DNA of 64,000 bases from Pantoea latae (GCF_002077695.1 NZ_MWUE01000037.1:21199-85198), one strand, 5' to 3'; shown: positions 1-8,820, counted from the stretch's first letter. The notes: generated from the letters alone by a model not told the origin. Made by a program: numbers and translations.

Positions 1-28
1 GGCTAACGGCGCACCAAAGCTGCTTCAT
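1..28 (-). CDS. rseB: RseB, sigma-E regulatory protein (N-terminal codons only)
   Basis: Only the first nine codons are inside the window; they read MKQLWCAVS, very like the start of enterobacterial RseB (MKQLW...). The ATG overlaps the rseA stop codon as TAATG, so translation is probably coupled. RseB is the periplasmic protein that binds RseA and shields it from proteolysis. The rest of the gene lies beyond position 1, so nothing else can be judged. Confidence 0.8.
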
Positions 29-681
29 TACTGCTGCTGAGTACCTAAAGACTGGTTGCCGGGCACATTCGCCTGCGCCTGCTGCGGCGCGTTGGTTTCA
101 AACTGCAGGCGATCGGAATGCAGACGGCGCTGCAGTTCGTAGTCCTGCAGCATCGCGTTGACGCGACGACGCTGCTCCTGCACCTGCTGGTTAGCGCCGC
201 CGGTGTCGAACGCATCAGACGGCACGCCGAGGCTGACCGGTGACGCTTTGCCCATCATCGGCAGCGTATTGAAGACCGGCGAGTCAGACGGCTCTGCGGT
301 GACGCCGCTCGGCTGATTGTAGTGCTGTACGCCAACAATCACCGCCAGCGACACGCAGGCGGCGACGCCGACCTGAGTAAGCTGCGCGCCCCACGGGCCG
401 AGTTTGCGCCAGAAAGGCATTTTCTCCACGCTGGCTGGCTCAGGCTGCGCTTCCGGGATCAGCGTCGTGACGTTACGCGCCGGCTCCTGTTCCAGGGCTG
501 CCGCAACGCGCGCAGAGATATCGAAGTGCAGCACGTCGCCCACATCGCCGCGCATGGTGTCGCGGATCAGATGGTAGCTTGTCCAGCGCTGTTGCAGCTC
601 TGCATCCTGAGATAGTGCTGACAGCAGCGCGTTATCGAGCGCTTCGCCATCCATCAAAGCGGAAAGTTGTTCTTTCTGCAT
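28..681 (-). CDS. rseA: RseA, anti-sigma-E factor
   Basis: 217 residues beginning MQKEQLSALMDGEALDNALL, the typical N-terminal sigma-binding domain of RseA. One membrane span lies at about residues 97-118, followed by a periplasmic half that binds RseB. The protein holds sigma-E at the inner membrane until DegS, RseP and ClpXP degrade it during envelope stress. The gene starts 27 nt after the rpoE stop and overlaps rseB, giving the conserved rpoE-rseA-rseB operon. A GAAGGG ribosome site precedes the ATG. Confidence 0.95.
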   Translation of the reverse strand: MQKEQLSALMDGEALDNALLSALSQDAELQQRWTSYHLIRDTMRGDVGDVLHFDISARVAAALEQEPARNVTTLIPEAQPEPASVEKMPFWRKLGPWGAQLTQVGVAACVSLAVIVGVQHYNQPSGVTAEPSDSPVFNTLPMMGKASPVSLGVPSDAFDTGGANQQVQEQRRRVNAMLQDYELQRRLHSDRLQFETNAPQQAQANVPGNQSLGTQQQ

Positions 682-708
682 GCCTATGTACCCTTCCAGT
701 AGCCGTTA

Positions 709-1287
709 TCACTGACGTTGGATAAGCGGTTGAACCTTATTATCAATAGCCTCTCGCGCACGGAAGATACGAGAACGCACCGTACCCACCGGACAATCCA
801 TGATGACGGCGATCTCTTCGTAGCTCAGCCCGTCCAGCTCCCTGAGGGTGATCGCCATACGCAGATCTTCAGGAAGCGACTCAATGGTACGAAAGACAAT
901 TTGTTTCAGTTCATCTGACAACATTAAGTTCTCAGGGTTCGAAATTTCTTTTAACGCACCAGCACTTTCGAAATTTTCCGCATCGATCGCATCCACATCG
1001 CTGGATGGCGGTCGACGGCCCTGAGCCACCAGATAGTTCTTCGCCGTATTCACGGCGATGCGGTAAAGCCAGGTATAAAACGCGCTGTCGCCGCGGAACG
1101 ATTCCAGCGCGCGATACGCTTTGATAAAGGATTCCTGAACAACATCAGGAACGTCTCCCGACGGAACATAGCGGGAAACCAGGCTCGCCACCTTATGCTG
1201 GTAGCGAATAACCAGTAAATTGAATGACTTCTGATCTCCCTTCTGCACCCGCTCAACGAGTACCTGATCCGTTAACTGCTCGCTCAT
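709..1287 (-). CDS. rpoE: RNA polymerase sigma-E factor RpoE
   Basis: 192 residues, nearly identical to E. coli RpoE (MSEQLTDQVLVERVQKGDQK...). It is an ECF sigma factor: region 2 spans about residues 20-92, and region 4 with its helix-turn-helix (GLSYEEIAVIMDCPVGTVRSR) spans about 130-180. It directs transcription of outer-membrane stress genes and its own operon. A GGGGAG ribosome site lies about 11 nt upstream of the ATG. First gene of rpoE-rseA-rseB. Confidence 0.97.
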   Translation of the reverse strand: MSEQLTDQVLVERVQKGDQKSFNLLVIRYQHKVASLVSRYVPSGDVPDVVQESFIKAYRALESFRGDSAFYTWLYRIAVNTAKNYLVAQGRRPPSSDVDAIDAENFESAGALKEISNPENLMLSDELKQIVFRTIESLPEDLRMAITLRELDGLSYEEIAVIMDCPVGTVRSRIFRAREAIDNKVQPLIQRQ

Positions 1288-1313
1288 CCGAGGTAATGTC
1301 TCCCCAAATTCTT

Positions 1314-1364
1314 TTAAATGCGTAAAGGAACTGCCAGCACATCTTCATGGTTCTGAGCAAGCAT
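1314..1364 (-). CDS. candidate 16-codon leader ORF upstream of rpoE
   Basis: On the minus strand an ATG at 1364 opens MLAQNHEDVLAVPLRI and stops 26 nt before the rpoE start. A leader peptide named RseD is described in front of E. coli rpoE, but I cannot recall its sequence well enough to equate the two. The start falls at about the expected start point of the sigma-E-type promoter at 1369-1395, so it could only be translated from longer transcripts. No strong ribosome site is visible. Confidence 0.3.
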   Translation of the reverse strand: MLAQNHEDVLAVPLRI

Positions 1365-1368
1365 GCGC

Positions 1369-1395
1369 TTAGAGTCGTGGTGCGGCAAAAAGTTC
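1369..1395 (-). promoter_or_regulatory. sigma-E-type promoter of rpoE
   Basis: On the minus strand, GAACTT (1390-1395) is followed by a 16-nt spacer and TCTAA (1369-1373). The sigma-E consensus is GAACTT-N16-TCTGA, so there is one mismatch. Transcription would start near 1362, about 75 nt before the rpoE ATG, consistent with the known autoregulation of this operon. Confidence 0.75.
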
Positions 1396-1695
1396 ACTTA
1401 ACGCGCTGATGATGACGTTTCCGGATGCGCTGTCGTTTGTTTTTCGTTCTCAAGACAGTGTAATCCAGACTGCGGTTATCGCGCAGAATCGCAGGCAGAG
1501 TACCCTATGACGGCGGCTTTTTCATCTTTAAATCCGGCACAGGCGTCAGGTTTGATATAAAAAACGCGTCTGATAAGGATGGCTCGCAAACTTTTGATTT
1601 ATCAGCGGGCTTCGAGAGATTAAATCAGGCACAGCCGCTTTTTTGTTTAAAATACTTCACAAAAAGCGGTTACCGGCATATTCTCGACCCACCCT

Positions 1696-1713
1696 TGTTT
1701 AGTAAATTAAACA
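1696..1713. promoter_or_regulatory. NadR operator before nadB
   Basis: A perfect inverted repeat, TGTTTA-N6-TAAACA, ends 2 nt before the nadB ATG at 1716. This matches the known enterobacterial NadR box that represses NAD synthesis genes. Its position also argues against the in-frame TTG at 1695 as start codon, since the operator would then be coding. Confidence 0.8.
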
Positions 1714-1715
1714 CT

Positions 1716-3329
1716 ATGGCGCATTCAACCCTACCGGATTATCAGTGCGACGTTTTGATTATCGGCAGCGGCGCGGCGGGTTTGTCGCTGGCGCTGCGTC
1801 TGGCAGCGCATCATGACGTGCTGGTGCTCAGCAAAGCGCAGATCAGTGAAGGTTCGACGCTCTATGCGCAGGGCGGCATCGCCGCCGTGTTCGACGAAAC
1901 CGACAGTATCGAGTCGCACGTGGAAGATACGCTTATCGCCGGCGCAGGGCTGTGCGATCGCGAGGCGGTCTCTTTTGTCGCCAGCAACGCGCGTCACTGC
2001 GTGCAGTGGCTAATCGATCGCGGCGTAATGTTTGATTGCGATCCGCAGGCGGCGGGCGATATGCGCTATCATCTGACGCGCGAAGGCGGCCACAGCCACC
2101 GGCGTATTCTGCACAGCGCCGACGCCACCGGACACGCCGTCGAAACCACACTGGTGAGCCAGGCGTTAAGCCATCCCCGCATCCATATTCTTGAACGCGC
2201 CAACGCGGTCGATCTGATCCTTTCCGACAAGCTGGGCCTGCCCGGTCCGCGCCGCGTCACGGGCGCCTGGATCTGGAACCGCAACCGCGAGCGGGTAGAA
2301 ACCTGCAGCGCGCGCGCCGTGGTGCTGGCCACCGGCGGCGCGGCGAAAGTTTACCAGTACACCACTAATCCTGACGTCGCCTCTGGCGACGGCATCGCCA
2401 TGGCGTGGCGCGCCGGCTGCCGCGTCGCCAATCTTGAATTTAATCAGTTCCACCCGACTTCGCTGTTCCATCCGGATGCGCGCAGTTTTCTGCTCACCGA
2501 GGCGCTGCGCGGCGAAGGCGCGTGGCTGCTGCGGCCCGACGGCACGCGCTTTATGCCGGACTTTGACGCGCGCGCCGAGCTGGCGCCGCGCGATATCGTG
2601 GCGCGCGCCATCGACCATGAAATGAAGCGGCTCGGCGTCGACTGCGTCTATCTCGATATCAGTCACCAGCCGCCGGATTTTGTGCGCGCGCATTTTCCGA
2701 CGATTTATCAGAAGCTGCTGACCTTTGGGCTAGATCTGACCCGCGACCGCATTCCCATCGTGCCCGCCGCGCACTATACCTGCGGCGGCGTGATGGTGGA
2801 CGCGCGCGGACGCACGGATGTCGACAGGCTCTACGCCATCGGCGAAGTGAGCTGCACCGGGCTGCACGGCGCCAACCGCATGGCCTCTAACTCTCTGCTG
2901 GAGTGTCTGGTGTATGGCTGGTCGGCTGCTGAGGATCTGCTCCAGACGCTGCCGCACAGTGAGGCGCCCGGCGCGCTGCCGCCCTGGGATGAAAGCCGGG
3001 TAGACGATGCGGACGAACGCGTGGTGATCCAGCACAACTGGCACGAGCTGCGGCTGTTCATGTGGGATTATGTCGGCATTGTGCGCACCACGCGCCGGCT
3101 GGAGCGTGCGCTGCGCCGCATTAATCTGCTCCAGCAGGAGATTGACGACTACTACGCCAACTTTCGCCTCTCCAGCGATCTGCTGGAGCTGCGCAACCTG
3201 ACGCAGGTGGCGGAGCTGATGGTGCGCTGTGCGCTGGCGCGCAAAGAGAGTCGCGGCCTGCATTTTACGCGCGACTATCCCGAGATGCTGCCCGAAGCGC
3301 GGCCGTCGATTCTTACGCCCGCTACATAA
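1716..3329 (+). CDS. nadB: L-aspartate oxidase NadB
   Basis: About 537 residues. It oxidises L-aspartate to iminoaspartate, the first step of de novo NAD synthesis, with FAD as cofactor. The dinucleotide-binding motif IIGSGAAG lies at about residues 15-22, and GANRMASNSLLECLVYG near residue 390 is typical of the succinate dehydrogenase/fumarate reductase flavoprotein family. The open frame extends upstream to a TTG at 1695. The ATG at 1716 is preferred because it matches the E. coli start and leaves the NadR box outside the gene. The 3' end overlaps trmN6 tail to tail by 8 nt. Confidence 0.96.
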   Translation: MAHSTLPDYQCDVLIIGSGAAGLSLALRLAAHHDVLVLSKAQISEGSTLYAQGGIAAVFDETDSIESHVEDTLIAGAGLCDREAVSFVASNARHCVQWLIDRGVMFDCDPQAAGDMRYHLTREGGHSHRRILHSADATGHAVETTLVSQALSHPRIHILERANAVDLILSDKLGLPGPRRVTGAWIWNRNRERVETCSARAVVLATGGAAKVYQYTTNPDVASGDGIAMAWRAGCRVANLEFNQFHPTSLFHPDARSFLLTEALRGEGAWLLRPDGTRFMPDFDARAELAPRDIVARAIDHEMKRLGVDCVYLDISHQPPDFVRAHFPTIYQKLLTFGLDLTRDRIPIVPAAHYTCGGVMVDARGRTDVDRLYAIGEVSCTGLHGANRMASNSLLECLVYGWSAAEDLLQTLPHSEAPGALPPWDESRVDDADERVVIQHNWHELRLFMWDYVGIVRTTRRLERALRRINLLQQEIDDYYANFRLSSDLLELRNLTQVAELMVRCALARKESRGLHFTRDYPEMLPEARPSILTPAT

Positions 3330-4071
3330 AGAGGTAGAAGTCGCGCGTCAGGCTGCACCAGGCTTCCGAATAGTGGGTATCCTGATTGCGTATCGCCATC
3401 CGCTCCTGCAGCGTTTCGCCCGCGCTGGGCGAAAAGCCCAGCAGCACGCGATGCGGCGGACGATGAGCGTACTCCGCCACGTCGATGCGAAAGCGCAGAT
3501 GCCAGCCCGCGTCTTGCGCCAGCGCCACCATCGTCTGCCCTGGCGCCTCCGGCAACACCACGCAAAAGAATCCCTCTTCGTCGAGTAAGCGCGCGGCATA
3601 GCGCAGCAGGCTGGCATGGTCCAGCGTTGTAGTGGATCGCGCCGCGTCGCGTTCTGGCGTGGCGCAGGCGACGTCTGGTGGATAATAGGGTGGATTGCTG
3701 ACAATCAGCGAATAGCGCTGGTCGCTGCTTTCGGCGAAGGCGGCGATATCCTGCTGATAAACATGGATGCGCGACGACCACGGCGACTGCGCCGCATTTT
3801 CCTGCGCCTGCTGCGCGGCGGCGGCGTCCAGCTCGACCGCGTCGATGGTCACCGCATCGGGGGTGCGCTGCGCCAGCATCAGGGCGATAAGCCCGCTGCC
3901 GCAGCCAATATCCAGCACGCGGCGCACGCCAGCCACCGGCGCCCAGGCGCCGAGCAAAATCGCGTCGGTGCCCACTTTCATGGCGCAGCGGTCGTGCGCC
4001 ACGAAAAATTGTTTGAAGGTAAAACCGTTTCTTTTTAACAATGGCCGCACCTGCGGCTTTTCCTGCGTCAT
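3322..4071 (-). CDS. trmN6: tRNA1(Val) (adenine-37-N6)-methyltransferase TrmN6
   Basis: About 249 residues, homologous to E. coli YfiC/TrmN6, which methylates A37 of tRNA-Val in an AdoMet-dependent reaction. RRNGFTFKQFFVAHDRCAMKVGTD-like sequence opens the protein. The AdoMet-binding glycine loop is LDIGCGSGLIALML, and the N6-adenine methyltransferase signature NPPYYP is present. An in-frame TTG at 4080 could also serve as start; the ATG at 4071 gives a length closer to the family. Convergent with nadB. Confidence 0.92.
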   Translation of the reverse strand: MTQEKPQVRPLLKRNGFTFKQFFVAHDRCAMKVGTDAILLGAWAPVAGVRRVLDIGCGSGLIALMLAQRTPDAVTIDAVELDAAAAQQAQENAAQSPWSSRIHVYQQDIAAFAESSDQRYSLIVSNPPYYPPDVACATPERDAARSTTTLDHASLLRYAARLLDEEGFFCVVLPEAPGQTMVALAQDAGWHLRFRIDVAEYAHRPPHRVLLGFSPSAGETLQERMAIRNQDTHYSEAWCSLTRDFYLFM

Positions 4072-4226
4072 ACTCTGCAACCATTACCTTTTTTCCTGCC
4101 GTACGGCAGCGGGTCAGTGTAACGTGACGGCAGCAGGAATACACGCAATGGGCTGACCGGCGCGGATTAACAGATGAAGATTGCGTACGATCTGTCTATA
4201 ATCAGCGCCCCAAACTGAGGTAGACC

Positions 4227-5555
4227 ATGACCGTAACCACATTTTCCGAACTCGAACTCGACGAAAGCCTGCTGGAAGCCCTGCAGGATAAAGGCTTCAC
4301 GCGCCCGACCGCTATTCAGGCTGAGGCGATCCCGCCCGCGCTGGAGGGCCGCGACGTTCTGGGTTCGGCGCCTACCGGAACCGGGAAAACCGCCGCTTAT
4401 CTGCTGCCGGTGCTGCAGCATCTGCTCGATTTCCCGCGTAAAAAATCGGGCCCGCCGCGCATCCTGATCCTGACGCCTACGCGTGAACTGGCGATGCAGG
4501 TCGCCGATCATGCGCGCGAGCTGGCGAAACATACCCATCTGGATATCGCCACTATCACCGGCGGCGTCGCCTACATGAACCATGCGGAAGTGTTCAGCGA
4601 GAATCAGGATGTGGTGGTAGCGACGACGGGGCGTCTGCTTCAGTACATTAAAGAAGAGAATTTCGACTGTCGCGCCGTTGAGACGCTGATCCTCGATGAA
4701 GCCGACCGCATGCTGGATCTGGGCTTCGCGCAGGATATCGAAACCATCGCGGGGGAAACCCGCTGGCGTAAGCAGACCATGCTCTTCTCCGCCACGCTGG
4801 AAGGCAACGCGATCAAAGATTTTGCCGAGCGTCTGCTTAACGATCCGGTGGAAGTTGAAGCCGATCCCAGCCGTCGCGAACGCAAAAAGATCCAGCAGTG
4901 GTACTACCGCGCCGACGATCTGGAGCACAAAACCAAGCTGCTGATCCACCTGCTGCAGCAGCCGGACGTTACACGCTCTATCGTCTTCGTGCGCAAGCGC
5001 GAACGTCTGCATGAGCTGGTGCAGTGGCTGCACGATGCGGGCATCCGCAGCTGCTATCTGGAAGGCGAAATGGTGCAGGCGAAACGCACCGAGGCGATCA
5101 AGCGCATCACCGACGGCCGCGTCAACGTGCTGGTGGCGACCGACGTCGCCGCGCGCGGCATCGATATCGAAGATGTCAGCCACGTCTTTAACTACGATAT
5201 GCCGCGCACCGCCGATACCTATCTGCACCGTATCGGCCGTACCGCGCGTGCCGGCCGTAAAGGTACCGCGCTGTCGCTGGTAGAAGCGCACGATCATCTG
5301 CTGCTGGGTAAAATCAGCCGTTACCTGAACGAGCCGTTAAAGCCGCGCGTCGTCGACGAGCTGCGCCCGGTCACGCGTCCGCCGAGTGCTAAAACCACGG
5401 GCAAACCGTCGAAAAAAGCGCTCGCGAAGCGTAAAGAGAAAAAAGAGAGCGAAGCGGAAAAACCGCGCGTGAAGAAGCGCCATCGCGACAGTAAAAATAT
5501 TGGCAAACGCCGCAAGCCAAGCGCGGGCGCACCAGCCAGCAACGATGCGGAATAA
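4227..5555 (+). CDS. srmB: ATP-dependent RNA helicase SrmB (DEAD-box)
   Basis: 442 residues. Motif I APTGTGKT is at 48-55, motif II DEAD at about 157, motif III SAT at about 188 and motif VI HRIGRTAR at about 334. A basic, lysine-rich tail follows residue 370. SrmB is known to act early in assembly of the 50S ribosomal subunit. The neighbours trmN6 and grcA are the same as in E. coli. A strong terminator follows the stop codon. Confidence 0.96.
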   Translation: MTVTTFSELELDESLLEALQDKGFTRPTAIQAEAIPPALEGRDVLGSAPTGTGKTAAYLLPVLQHLLDFPRKKSGPPRILILTPTRELAMQVADHARELAKHTHLDIATITGGVAYMNHAEVFSENQDVVVATTGRLLQYIKEENFDCRAVETLILDEADRMLDLGFAQDIETIAGETRWRKQTMLFSATLEGNAIKDFAERLLNDPVEVEADPSRRERKKIQQWYYRADDLEHKTKLLIHLLQQPDVTRSIVFVRKRERLHELVQWLHDAGIRSCYLEGEMVQAKRTEAIKRITDGRVNVLVATDVAARGIDIEDVSHVFNYDMPRTADTYLHRIGRTARAGRKGTALSLVEAHDHLLLGKISRYLNEPLKPRVVDELRPVTRPPSAKTTGKPSKKALAKRKEKKESEAEKPRVKKRHRDSKNIGKRRKPSAGAPASNDAE

Positions 5556-5570
5556 TTCAGCGCTGTTATA

Positions 5571-5602
5571 AAAAAATCGCCTCATCTGAGGCGATTTTTT
5601 TT
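5571..5602. terminator. intrinsic terminator after srmB
   Basis: A perfect 12-bp stem (aaaatcgcctca / tgaggcgatttt) with a TC loop, flanked by A-run and T-run. It should work for srmB on the plus strand. The symmetric A/T flanks would also allow termination of leftward transcription. Confidence 0.85.
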
Positions 5603-5772
5603 GTTTATCCGGGGAAAACAGCCTTTTTGCGTGTCGCTAACAGGCTAACGGTCAAAGGCGGCTTTCTCTGAAAAGCGCTTCACAGCAACAAAGTTAAATA
5701 CTCATCTTAATCAGTAACATATATTTAACCGCCCGCTGGGCGCTTTTTCTGCATCCGGACAAACTTTCTTTC

Positions 5773-6156
5773 TTACAGGCTTTCGGTAAAGGTGCGCGTA
5801 ATGACGTCGCGCTGCTGTTCCGGCGTCAGCGCGTTAAAGCGCACCGCATAGCCTGATACGCGGATAGTCAGCTGCGGATATTTCTCCGGATGCTTAACCG
5901 CATCTTCCAGCGTTTCGCGACGCAGCACGTTCACATTCAGATGCTGGCCGCCTTCAATACGCACCTGCGGTTTCATTTCCATCGGCACTTCGCGCCAGGC
6001 GAATTCGCCCAGCTCGCTGACTGGCACCACCTGATCCTGCTGGTAGCCCGCTTTGGCGCACAGGCAGCGCGCTTCCGCTTTTTCGTCATCGATCAGCCAA
6101 AAAGAGTTCATCAGCTCGGGATGGTTAGTTTGGGTAATTTTAATGCCAGTGATCAT
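5773..6156 (-). CDS. grcA: autonomous glycyl radical cofactor GrcA (YfiD)
   Basis: 127 residues. The C-terminal motif RVSGYAVRFNALTPEQQRDV carries the glycyl radical glycine. The protein can replace the damaged C-terminal part of pyruvate formate-lyase after oxygen exposure, restoring activity in oxygen-limited cells. A GGAGAA ribosome site precedes the ATG. An FNR-like site lies about 100 bp upstream, consistent with known FNR control of yfiD. Single gene with its own upstream region. Confidence 0.95.
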   Translation of the reverse strand: MITGIKITQTNHPELMNSFWLIDDEKAEARCLCAKAGYQQDQVVPVSELGEFAWREVPMEMKPQVRIEGGQHLNVNVLRRETLEDAVKHPEKYPQLTIRVSGYAVRFNALTPEQQRDVITRTFTESL

Positions 6157-6248
6157 AATCAGTTCTCCAGAACGTGGCGCTATCCTGCTCAGCGCAGTGA
6201 GTACAGCAAGTTATCGCCTTGATATAACACTGGCCTCCTGCAATGGTT

Positions 6249-6262
6249 TTGACCTCTATCAA
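6249..6262. promoter_or_regulatory. FNR-like binding site upstream of grcA
   Basis: TTGAC-CTCT-ATCAA matches the FNR consensus TTGAT-N4-ATCAA with one mismatch. It sits 93 bp upstream of the grcA ATG in an AT-rich intergenic stretch. E. coli yfiD is a known FNR target. Confidence 0.65.
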
Positions 6263-6415
6263 TTTTCACGCCGCTGGTTTTCACTGCTAACTTCAATTTA
6301 TTGATTAAGATAAACTTTTACTTAAAAAATATTTTGTAAATTTCAAATATTTTTTACCTTCAACCTGACGCGGTGAACCGTTAAGCTAGCGACACCGATT
6401 TTAAGGAGGCAAACC

Positions 6416-7099
6416 ATGACGGATAAACTGACCTGGCACGACGTGCTGGCCGAAGAGAAAGAGAAGCCCTACTTTACTGAAACGCTGAAGCTGGTGGCGA
6501 ACGAGCGGGCGACTGGCGTGACGGTTTATCCGCCGCAGAAGGACGTCTTCAATGCCTTTCGCCTGACAGAACTGGGCGACGTCAAGGTGGTGATTCTCGG
6601 TCAGGATCCCTATCACGGGCCGAATCAGGCGCACGGTCTGGCCTTCTCGGTATTGCCTGGCGTGCCGGTGCCGCCCTCGCTGCAGAATATGTATAAAGAG
6701 CTGGAGCAGGAGTATCCCGACTTCAAACGGCCGCAGCACGGCTTTCTGGAGAGCTGGGCGAAACAGGGCGTAATGCTGCTAAATACGGTGCTGACCGTGG
6801 AAGCGGGCAAGGCGCACTCTCACGCGCGCTTCGGCTGGGAGACCTTTACCGATAACGTTATCGCCGCCATCAATCAGCATCGCGAAGGGGTGGTGTTTTT
6901 ACTCTGGGGCTCGCACGCGCAGAAGAAAGGCAGCATCATCGACCGGCAGCGCCACCATGTGCTGCAGGCGCCCCATCCGTCGCCGCTTTCCGCGCATCGC
7001 GGCTTCTTCGGCTGCGGTCATTTCGCTGAGGCAAACGCGCTGCTGACGCAGGCGGGCGAGCAGCCCATCGACTGGATGCCGCAGTTGCCCGCCAGCTAA
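6416..7099 (+). CDS. ung: uracil-DNA glycosylase Ung
   Basis: 227 residues. It removes uracil from DNA to start base excision repair. The water-activating loop GQDPYHGP places the catalytic aspartate at residue 64, and the leucine loop HPSPLSAHRGFFG starts at His187; both positions equal E. coli numbering. AAGGAGG stands 6 nt before the ATG, a strong ribosome site. Downstream, convergent grpE is separated by a terminator. Confidence 0.97.
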   Translation: MTDKLTWHDVLAEEKEKPYFTETLKLVANERATGVTVYPPQKDVFNAFRLTELGDVKVVILGQDPYHGPNQAHGLAFSVLPGVPVPPSLQNMYKELEQEYPDFKRPQHGFLESWAKQGVMLLNTVLTVEAGKAHSHARFGWETFTDNVIAAINQHREGVVFLLWGSHAQKKGSIIDRQRHHVLQAPHPSPLSAHRGFFGCGHFAEANALLTQAGEQPIDWMPQLPAS

Positions 7100-7105
7100 G
7101 ATGCC

Positions 7106-7135
7106 AAAAAAACGGCCGCATCTCTGGGCGGCCGT
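7106..7135 (-). terminator. intrinsic terminator of grpE
   Basis: On the minus strand, an 8-bp stem ACGGCCGC/GCGGCCGT with an 8-nt loop is followed by seven Ts. It lies 19 nt after the grpE stop. On the plus strand there is no T-run, so it primarily serves grpE. Confidence 0.8.
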
Positions 7136-7153
7136 CTGAGTCTCGTTGACTGC

Positions 7154-7735
7154 TTAACTTTTCGCTTTCGCGACAGCAACCATCGCCGGACGCAGCAGGC
7201 GACCGTTCAGGGTATAGCCGCGCTGCATCACCATCATGACATGGTTAGGCGCCACGTCGTCTGACTCCATCATCGACATCGCCTGATGGATTTCCGGGTT
7301 GAACGGCACGTTGGTGTCGCCCACCACTTCCACGCCGAACTTCCGCACCGCGCCCAGCAGCGATTTCAGGGTCAGCTCGATCCCTTCAATCATCGAGGCC
7401 AGCTCAGGATTCTCTTTATCTGCCACTTCCAGCGCACGCTCAAGGCTGTCGATAACCGGCAGCAGCTCGTTGGCAAATTTTTCCAGCGCGAATTTGTGCG
7501 CTTTCTCAACGTCAATTTCGGTGCGACGACGGATGTTTTCCACTTCCGCCTGCGCGCGCAGCTGAGCGTCGCGTACGCCGGTCTGCAACTGCGCCAGTTC
7601 AGCTTCCAGCTGCGCAATACGCTCATCACGCGGATCCACCTCTACTGCCGTCTCCGCTTCCTGAGGTTGCTGCTGATCCTGTTGAATTTCGTCTGAGACT
7701 TGCTCGTTTGGGGTGTTCTGTTCTTTACTACTCAT
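7154..7735 (-). CDS. grpE: heat-shock nucleotide exchange factor GrpE
   Basis: About 193 residues from MSSKEQNTPNEQ. GrpE releases ADP from DnaK. A long helical coiled coil lies at about residues 40-120, with the beta domain (VPFNPEIHQAMSM...NGRLLRPAMVAVAKAKS) at the end. The frame extends 9 codons upstream to 7762, but GGAG sits correctly before the ATG at 7735 and that start matches E. coli. A sigma-32 promoter lies 43 nt upstream. Confidence 0.96.
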   Translation of the reverse strand: MSSKEQNTPNEQVSDEIQQDQQQPQEAETAVEVDPRDERIAQLEAELAQLQTGVRDAQLRAQAEVENIRRRTEIDVEKAHKFALEKFANELLPVIDSLERALEVADKENPELASMIEGIELTLKSLLGAVRKFGVEVVGDTNVPFNPEIHQAMSMMESDDVAPNHVMMVMQRGYTLNGRLLRPAMVAVAKAKS

Positions 7736-7777
7736 GAATTTCTCCGCGTTTTGCACATTCATCTCGCCAGTCCGCTT

Positions 7778-7808
7778 ATTATGGGGATCGGTTTGACGGT
7801 TTCAAGGG
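7778..7808 (-). promoter_or_regulatory. sigma-32 heat-shock promoter of grpE
   Basis: On the minus strand, CCCTTGAA (-35) is separated by 14 nt from CCCCATAAT (-10). This matches the sigma-32 consensus CTTGAA-N13/14-CCCCAT without mismatch. It fits the heat-shock control known for grpE. Confidence 0.9.
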
Positions 7809-7858
7809 AACCCATCACATTGCCTTGCCGTTTTGGCTTATGAGGAAAGACCCACCAA

Positions 7859-8737
7859 ATGAACAAACACTTTAACTGCATTGGTATTGTAGGCCATCCG
7901 CGTCACCCGACCGCTCTCACCACGCATGAGATGCTGTGGCGCTGGCTGACGTCCAAAGGTTATCAAGTGATTATTGAAAAGCAGATCGCGCAGGAACTCA
8001 ACCTACAGGATGCCCAGACCGGCACGCTGGCGGAGATAGGACAACAGGCTGACCTCGCCGTGGTGGTCGGCGGCGACGGTAATATGCTCGGCGCGGCGCG
8101 CGTGCTGGCGCGCTACGACATCAAAGTCATCGGCATTAACCGCGGCAACCTCGGCTTTCTCACCGACCTCGATCCCGACAACGCGCAGCAGCAGCTGGAC
8201 GAGGTGCTGCAGGGCAACTATTTCGTCGAAAGCCGCTTCCTGCTTGAGGCGCGCGTCTGCAAAGATGAATGCTCGCCGCGTCTCGGCCTGGCGATTAACG
8301 AGGTGGTGCTGCATCCTGGCAAAGTGGCGCATATGATCGAGTTTGAGGTCTATATCGACGAGGTGTTCGCCTTCTCGCAGCGGTCCGACGGCCTGATCAT
8401 CTCGACGCCGACCGGCTCGACCGCCTACTCGCTTTCGGCGGGCGGCCCGATCCTCACCCCCTCGCTCGACGCCATTGCGCTGGTGCCGATGTTCCCGCAT
8501 ACCCTGTCGGCGCGGCCGCTGGTGATCAACAGCAGCAGCACTATCCGGCTGCGCTTTTCCTCGCGCCGCAGCGATCTCGAGATCAGCTGCGACAGCCAGA
8601 TCGCCCTGCCGATTCAGGAAGGGGAAAATGTGCTGATCCGCCGCAGTGAGAACCATCTGAACCTGATCCATCCTAAAAACTATAGCTATTTCAACACGCT
8701 GAGTTCAAAGCTAGGCTGGTCGAAAAAATTGTTTTAA
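7859..8737 (+). CDS. nadK: NAD kinase NadK
   Basis: 292 residues, the same length as E. coli NadK. It phosphorylates NAD to NADP with ATP. The GGDGNMLGAAR motif is at about residue 71, NRGNLGFLTDL follows, and the glycine-rich TPTGSTAYSLSAGGPI sequence lies near 180. Divergent from grpE and followed by recN, as in E. coli. Confidence 0.97.
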   Translation: MNKHFNCIGIVGHPRHPTALTTHEMLWRWLTSKGYQVIIEKQIAQELNLQDAQTGTLAEIGQQADLAVVVGGDGNMLGAARVLARYDIKVIGINRGNLGFLTDLDPDNAQQQLDEVLQGNYFVESRFLLEARVCKDECSPRLGLAINEVVLHPGKVAHMIEFEVYIDEVFAFSQRSDGLIISTPTGSTAYSLSAGGPILTPSLDAIALVPMFPHTLSARPLVINSSSTIRLRFSSRRSDLEISCDSQIALPIQEGENVLIRRSENHLNLIHPKNYSYFNTLSSKLGWSKKLF

Positions 8738-8756
8738 ATTCAGCGCGCCCTCTTTA

Positions 8757-8812
8757 CTGGATAAAAAACCAGTTTATACTGTACGAAAAACCATATCTGT
8801 TTTTCTATACAG
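8757..8812. promoter_or_regulatory. LexA (SOS) box cluster upstream of recN
   Basis: 8797-8812 is a perfect LexA core, CTGT-N8-ACAG, 8 bp before the recN ATG. Two weaker boxes stand upstream: CTGG-N8-CCAG at 8757-8772 and CTGT-N8-CCAT at 8779-8794. A TATACT hexamer (8775-8780) is a plausible -10 between them, with TTTACT at 8753 as a weak -35. Multiple LexA boxes are known at E. coli recN. Confidence 0.88.
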
Positions 8813-8820
8813 GTGATTCT

